Shown here piece by piece: positions 6,402-9,061 of a DNA stretch of 9,061 nt. Under the pieces are notes generated by a model. The model was not told the origin of the DNA, made no database searches, and was given only the letters and a program-made list of their open reading frames with translations. Made by a program: the position numbers and the translations under genes. How positions within the stretch are numbered: the first letter of the stretch is position 1; each line of letters starts with the position of its first letter. The DNA comes from JBFWQM01 sp050249455 (GTDB lineage: Bacteria; Pseudomonadota; Alphaproteobacteria; MPNO01; VGEU01), in the NCBI GenBank assembly GCA_050249455.1, contig JBFWQM010000221.1, positions 1-9,061 on the forward strand, written 5' to 3'.

Positions 6402-7345
6402 GACTGTCCCCCTTGTTTTCTGCCGTCGATCAGGCGCATGTCGCCGCCATGCGCCTTCTCGGCGACCAGGCCGCGCATGACCGAGCGGATGGAATCGGCG
6501 ACCGCGGCGACCGCGGGCGTGCGCGCCCGGTCGGTGCGGGTGACCAGGGTGCGCGTCAGCATCAGGCCGCGGACCGGGCTGACCGCGAGCGCGCGCCGGC
6601 GCACCTCCTCGTAGACCGCGGAAGTCGGCAGGATGCCGGAGACGAAGCCGCGCGCGATGAACTCCTTCTGCGCCGACAGGTCGGCCAGCTCGTAGCGCAC
6701 GTCCAGGCGGATGCCGGCCTCCTCGGCCTTGCGGTCGAGGTAGTTGCGGTTGCCGCTCGGCCGCGGGAACAGGATCAGCGGCGCGCCTTCCAGCTCGGCC
6801 ACCAGCATCGCGCGCGCAGCGCGCCGGTTCGCCGGCGCCGTCACGAAATAGAGCGGCTCGGTCATGATCGGCTCGATGGTGCAGCTGCGGATCTCGTCGG
6901 GGCTGACCATCACCGCCAGGTCGATGCGCCCGGTGTCGAGCCCCTCGAAGATCTGGTACTGCGCGCCCTCGACGAAGTGGATGCGCAGCCGCGGGTGGTC
7001 GGGGGCGAACCGTTCCGCGACGCGGCCGAGCAGCAGCCGGCTGAACGCCGGCGAGGTGCCGATCGTCACCTCGCCGGCCGGCAGGTTTGACCGTTCGGCG
7101 ACCTCGGCGCGCGCCGCTTCGGCGTCGCGCAGCAGCGCCGCCGCCCGGCCGAGCAGCACGGTTCCCGCCGCGGTCAGCGCGACGCCGCGCGCGTTGCGGG
7201 TGAGCAGCCGCACGCCGAGCTCGTCCTCCAGGTCCTGGACGCGGCGGCTGAGCGAGGACTGCGCGATGCCGAGCCGCGCCGCGGCCTCGTTGAAGCTCTG
7301 GGCATCGGCGACCTCGACGAAGTAGCGGAGCTGGCGCAGGTCCAT
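6398..7345 (-). CDS. LysR-type transcriptional regulator
   Basis: DNA-binding regulator, 315 residues, the usual LysR length. The N-terminus MDLRQLRYFVEVADAQSFNEAAARLGIAQSSLSRRVQDLEDELG... contains the winged helix-turn-helix (about 18-37; key AAARLGIAQSSLSRR). A linker helix (about 58-90) follows, then the periplasmic-binding-protein-like effector domain (about 92-300), opening with GEVTIGTSPAF and including GLDTGRIDLAVM. It is the first gene of the leftward operon: its stop overlaps the SDR start (ATGA). It is also divergent from the oxidoreductase gene at 7460, the usual LysR arrangement in which the regulator activates the divergent gene and controls itself. The ATG at 7345 is fixed by family alignment; the frame stays open far upstream, but only as antisense to the oxidoreductase gene. 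No ribosome binding site precedes the ATG, and a CATAAT hexamer ends 7 bases before it, so a leaderless or nearly leaderless message is possible. The effector is unknown, perhaps the transported substrate or a product of it. Confidence 0.94.
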   Translation of the reverse strand: MDLRQLRYFVEVADAQSFNEAAARLGIAQSSLSRRVQDLEDELGVRLLTRNARGVALTAAGTVLLGRAAALLRDAEAARAEVAERSNLPAGEVTIGTSPAFSRLLLGRVAERFAPDHPRLRIHFVEGAQYQIFEGLDTGRIDLAVMVSPDEIRSCTIEPIMTEPLYFVTAPANRRAARAMLVAELEGAPLILFPRPSGNRNYLDRKAEEAGIRLDVRYELADLSAQKEFIARGFVSGILPTSAVYEEVRRRALAVSPVRGLMLTRTLVTRTDRARTPAVAAVADSIRSVMRGLVAEKAHGGDMRLIDGRKQGGQS

Positions 7346-7352
7346 GCGGCTG

Positions 7353-7358
7353 ATTATG
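7353..7358 (-). promoter_or_regulatory. possible -10 element of the LysR gene
   Basis: CATAAT, one mismatch from TATAAT, reads on the minus strand and ends 7 bases before the LysR start codon. A transcript from it would begin at or within a base or two of the ATG. It overlaps the first half-site of the candidate operator, so regulator binding would block it. No good -35 is seen, and another promoter further upstream cannot be excluded. Confidence 0.3.
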
Positions 7359-7384
7359 TCGGATCGGCATAACTCTAATGCCGA
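7354..7384. promoter_or_regulatory. candidate LysR operator: three alternating half-sites
   Basis: Three copies of a half-site with consensus TWATGYCGR lie within 31 bases. The first, TTATGTCGG, is on the plus strand from 7354. The second, TTATGCCGA, is on the minus strand reading from 7372. The third, TAATGCCGA, is on the plus strand from 7376. The first and second form TTATG-N9-CATAA, with a further inner CG/CG match; this contains the LysR-family T-N11-A core (T at 7357, A at 7369). The second and third form a perfect 7-base-arm dyad, TCGGCAT (7364-7370) and ATGCCGA (7378-7384), with a 7-base spacer. The two centres (7363 and 7374) are 11 bp apart, about one helical turn. The site sits between the divergent LysR and oxidoreductase genes. 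Binding by this LysR is inferred from position and symmetry. Confidence 0.7.
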
Positions 7385-7400
7385 CGAGATATTGGCGTCA

Positions 7401-7416
7401 ACGCGGGCCGCCGCGT
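7401..7416 (+). repeat. small hairpin in the leader of the oxidoreductase gene
   Basis: ACGCGG (7401-7406), loop GCCG, CCGCGT (7411-7416): a perfect 6-base-pair stem about 30 bases upstream of the GGAGGA ribosome binding site. It does not overlap that site. It may only reflect base composition; no function can be assigned. Confidence 0.2.
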
Positions 7417-7459
7417 AAGGTGGGCCGGACACCGGGGCCACGTCGCGGAGGATCGCGCC

Positions 7460-8650
7460 ATGCGCGTCATGAGCTTCCACCTGATGCCGTACGCCGACCT
7501 CGACCTCAGCGTGAAGGACGAATACCGCAGCGTCTGGCTGGTGCTGCCCAACACCTATTTCGACCCGGAGAAGGGGCACAAGCTCTACAACCGCTACCTC
7601 GATGAGCTGGAGCTGTGCGCGGCGCTCGGCTTCGACGGCGTGTGCGTCAACGAGCATCACCAGAACGCCTACGGCCTGATGCCGTCGCCGGTCGTCCCCG
7701 CCTCGGCGCTGGCGCGGCGCACCAAGGACTGCCGCATCGCGATCCTCGGCAACGCGTTCTGCCTGCGCGAGCATCCGCTGACCCTGGCGGAGGAGCACGC
7801 GATGCTCGACTGCATCACCGGCGGGCGGCTGATCTCCGGCTTCGTGCGCGGCGTCGGCGCGGAATATTTCTCGATGGCGGCGAACCCCGTGCTGTCGCTG
7901 GAGCGCCACATCGAGGCGGCGGACCTCGTGGTGCAGGCGTGGACCAGGCCCGGCCCGTTCGCCTACGAGGGCAAGCACTACCACTTCGAGTACGTAAACG
8001 TCTGGCCGCGGCCGTTCCAGCAGCCTCACCCGCCGATCTGGTGCCCGTCGATGGGCAGCCTGGAGACGGTCGAGTGGGCGGCGCATCCCGACCGCAAGTA
8101 CGTCTACCTGCAGAACTACAGCCCGCGCGAGACGGTGGCGCGCTACCTCGACATGTACCGCGAGACGGCGGCGCGCAAGTACGGCTACGCCGCGACGTCC
8201 GACCGGCTCGGCTGGGGCGCGCCGGTCTATGTCGGCGAGACCGACCAGCAGGCGATCGACGAGGCGCGCCCGCACATCGAGGCGCTGTTCAACATCTTCC
8301 TGCCCAAGGTGTCGGAGCTGATGTTCTTCCCGCCCGGCTACCTGACGATGAACTCCTTCCGCAAGGTGTCGGAGGCCAAGCGCGGCCACCGCGGCGGGGT
8401 GAAGATCGAAAGCCTGATCGAGCGCGGGATCATCGTGTGCGGCAGCCCCGACACGGTACGGCGCAAGATCATGGAGGCGCATCATGAGATGGGCTTCCAG
8501 GAGCTTGTCGTCATGCTGCAGTTCGGCACCATGCCGGCGTCGCTGACGGAGAAGAACATCCGCCTGTTCGCATCCGAGGTGCTGCCGGCGCTGCAGCCGC
8601 TGTCGGACCGCGAGTATCGCGGCTTCGAGCTGCCGGCCGCGGCAGAATAG
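7460..8650 (+). CDS. LLM class (luciferase-like) flavin-dependent oxidoreductase
   Basis: Predicted FMN-dependent monooxygenase of the bacterial luciferase superfamily, which uses reduced flavin made by a separate reductase and O2 to oxygenate a small organic substrate. The 396 residues form the family TIM barrel. Characteristic segments are LGFDGVCVNEHH (56-67), ASALARRTK (81-89), ILGNAFCLREHPLTLAEEHA (95-114), then ITGGRLISGFVRGVGAEY (119-136), the flavin-phosphate-binding region. PRPFQQPHPPIWCPSMG (182-198) and a late GSPDTVRRKI helix start, typical of the barrel end, follow. Length is at the upper end for the family. The ATG at 7460 has a strong GGAGGA 7 bases upstream. The gene is divergent from the LysR gene and leads directly into a second SDR gene, so it is probably the LysR-activated target. 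No flavin reductase gene is in the window. Substrate classes in the family (aldehydes, ketones, sulfonates, chelators, terpenoids) are diverse and not distinguishable here. A dehydrogenase or F420-dependent role is possible but less likely. Confidence 0.92.
   Translation: MRVMSFHLMPYADLDLSVKDEYRSVWLVLPNTYFDPEKGHKLYNRYLDELELCAALGFDGVCVNEHHQNAYGLMPSPVVPASALARRTKDCRIAILGNAFCLREHPLTLAEEHAMLDCITGGRLISGFVRGVGAEYFSMAANPVLSLERHIEAADLVVQAWTRPGPFAYEGKHYHFEYVNVWPRPFQQPHPPIWCPSMGSLETVEWAAHPDRKYVYLQNYSPRETVARYLDMYRETAARKYGYAATSDRLGWGAPVYVGETDQQAIDEARPHIEALFNIFLPKVSELMFFPPGYLTMNSFRKVSEAKRGHRGGVKIESLIERGIIVCGSPDTVRRKIMEAHHEMGFQELVVMLQFGTMPASLTEKNIRLFASEVLPALQPLSDREYRGFELPAAAE
8630..8645 (+). repeat. hairpin overlapping the end of the oxidoreductase gene, just before the second SDR
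   Basis: CTGCCG (8630-8635), loop GCCG, CGGCAG (8640-8645): a perfect 6-base-pair stem ending 2 bases before the oxidoreductase stop and 7 bases before the next ATG. It occupies the position of a ribosome binding site, and no Shine-Dalgarno sequence is seen. The ribosome finishing the first gene would melt it, consistent with coupled translation of the SDR. This is a structural inference only. Confidence 0.3.
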
Positions 8651-8652
8651 CC

Positions 8653-9061
8653 ATGCTCGCCAAGCTCCGCTTCGAGGGCGCGCCGGTGGTCGTTACCGGC
8701 GCCGGCGCCGGCATCGGCCAGGCGTGCTGCGTCGCGCTGGCGGAGCTCGGCGCCTCGCTGGTCCTGGTCGGGCGCACCGAGAAGTCGCTGCGCGAGACTC
8801 AGGCGCTGGTCGCCGGCGCCGGCGTCGCCACGCTGTGCCATGTCGCCGACGTCACGAAGGAGGACGACGTCGCCGCGCTGCGCGACGCCATCGCCGACCG
8901 CTGGGGCCACCTGAAGGCGCTGGTCAACAACGCCGGCGACAATTTCCGCAGCCCCATCCACGAGCTGAAGACGGAGGACTGGGACCGCATCATCGCGGTC
9001 GACCTGACCAGCGTCTATTTCTGCAGCAAGCTGCTGCTGCCGCTCCTGAAGCGCGCGCCGG
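8653..9061 (+). CDS. SDR family oxidoreductase (NADP-type signature), truncated by window edge
   Basis: The first 136 codons of a second short-chain dehydrogenase, open to the right edge. It shows the cofactor loop TGAGAGIG (15-22), R41 after the second strand (VLVGRTEKS, usually favouring NADP), ADVT (65-68), NNAG (92-95) and the following DNFRSPIHELKTEDWDRIIAVDLTSVY region, where D117 replaces the Asn of the common VN motif. The YxxxK catalytic motif lies outside the window. The ATG is 2 bases after the oxidoreductase stop and lacks a Shine-Dalgarno sequence, so translation is likely coupled to that gene. It is not a near-copy of the SDR at 5661-6401: the cofactor signatures and motif residues differ. 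The pair therefore probably catalyses different steps, one on each side of the monooxygenase reaction or on different hydroxy groups. The role is inferred from context. Confidence 0.9.
   Translation, partial: MLAKLRFEGAPVVVTGAGAGIGQACCVALAELGASLVLVGRTEKSLRETQALVAGAGVATLCHVADVTKEDDVAALRDAIADRWGHLKALVNNAGDNFRSPIHELKTEDWDRIIAVDLTSVYFCSKLLLPLLKRAP

Noticed and set aside
5079..6614. 511-codon open frame on the plus strand across the permease and SDR genes
   Set aside because: It spans the coding regions of two well-supported minus-strand genes and their gap, and its translation is repetitive Arg/Asp/Gln/His-rich with no domain.
7346..8485. N-terminal extension of the LysR gene to an upstream ATG at 8485
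   Set aside because: The extra residues are antisense to the oxidoreductase gene, and LysR proteins begin at the MDLRQLRYF position.
1..9061. Defence system, mobile element, CRISPR, tRNA/rRNA or attachment sites
   Set aside because: I scanned for transposase or integrase-like products, spaced direct repeats and RNA-gene-like structures and saw none; the content is metabolic and transport genes of uniform composition.

Overview
The window is GC-rich throughout, with strong G/C preference at third codon positions and tightly packed genes. This, together with a stand-alone LigC-type ligase, a TAXI-type TRAP transporter with fused permease, a LysR regulator and a luciferase-like monooxygenase, suggests the chromosome of an aerobic, metabolically versatile alphaproteobacterium (Rhodospirillales- or Rhizobiales-like). 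That placement is inferred from gene content only. I see no RNA gene, insertion sequence, CRISPR array, integrase or phage gene. No gene-free stretch reaches 300 bases; the longest is the 114-base divergent control region at 7346-7459.

Left part (1-2545). The first 46 codons of an ABC transporter of the SbmA/BacA/YddA type run off the left edge on the minus strand. Upstream of it on the same strand lies an ATP-dependent DNA ligase of the short LigC type. Divergent from the ligase, behind a perfect TATAAT, is a plus-strand gene for a MetE C-terminal-domain protein with all four predicted zinc ligands but no MetE N-terminal half. A GC-rich hairpin separates it from the convergent operon on its right.

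Right part (2554-9061). This looks like one catabolic or uptake locus organised around a divergent control region. Leftward from 7345 run a LysR-type regulator, a short-chain dehydrogenase (SDR), a TRAP fused permease and a TAXI substrate-binding protein. The regulator/SDR pair and the permease/receptor pair each share a 4-base ATGA stop/start overlap. Rightward from 7460 run a luciferase-like flavin-dependent oxidoreductase and, 2 bases after its stop, a second SDR cut by the right edge. The control region carries three half-sites (consensus TWATGYCGR) in alternating orientation, forming two dyads whose centres are 11 bp apart. They are good candidates for the LysR operator.

A plausible reading is that the TRAP system imports a small, probably carboxylated, compound, and that the FMN-dependent monooxygenase and two dehydrogenases oxidise it under LysR control. 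The substrate cannot be read from the sequence. The most useful observations are this gene combination and its compact triple half-site operator; nothing in the window points to a defence or mobile system.
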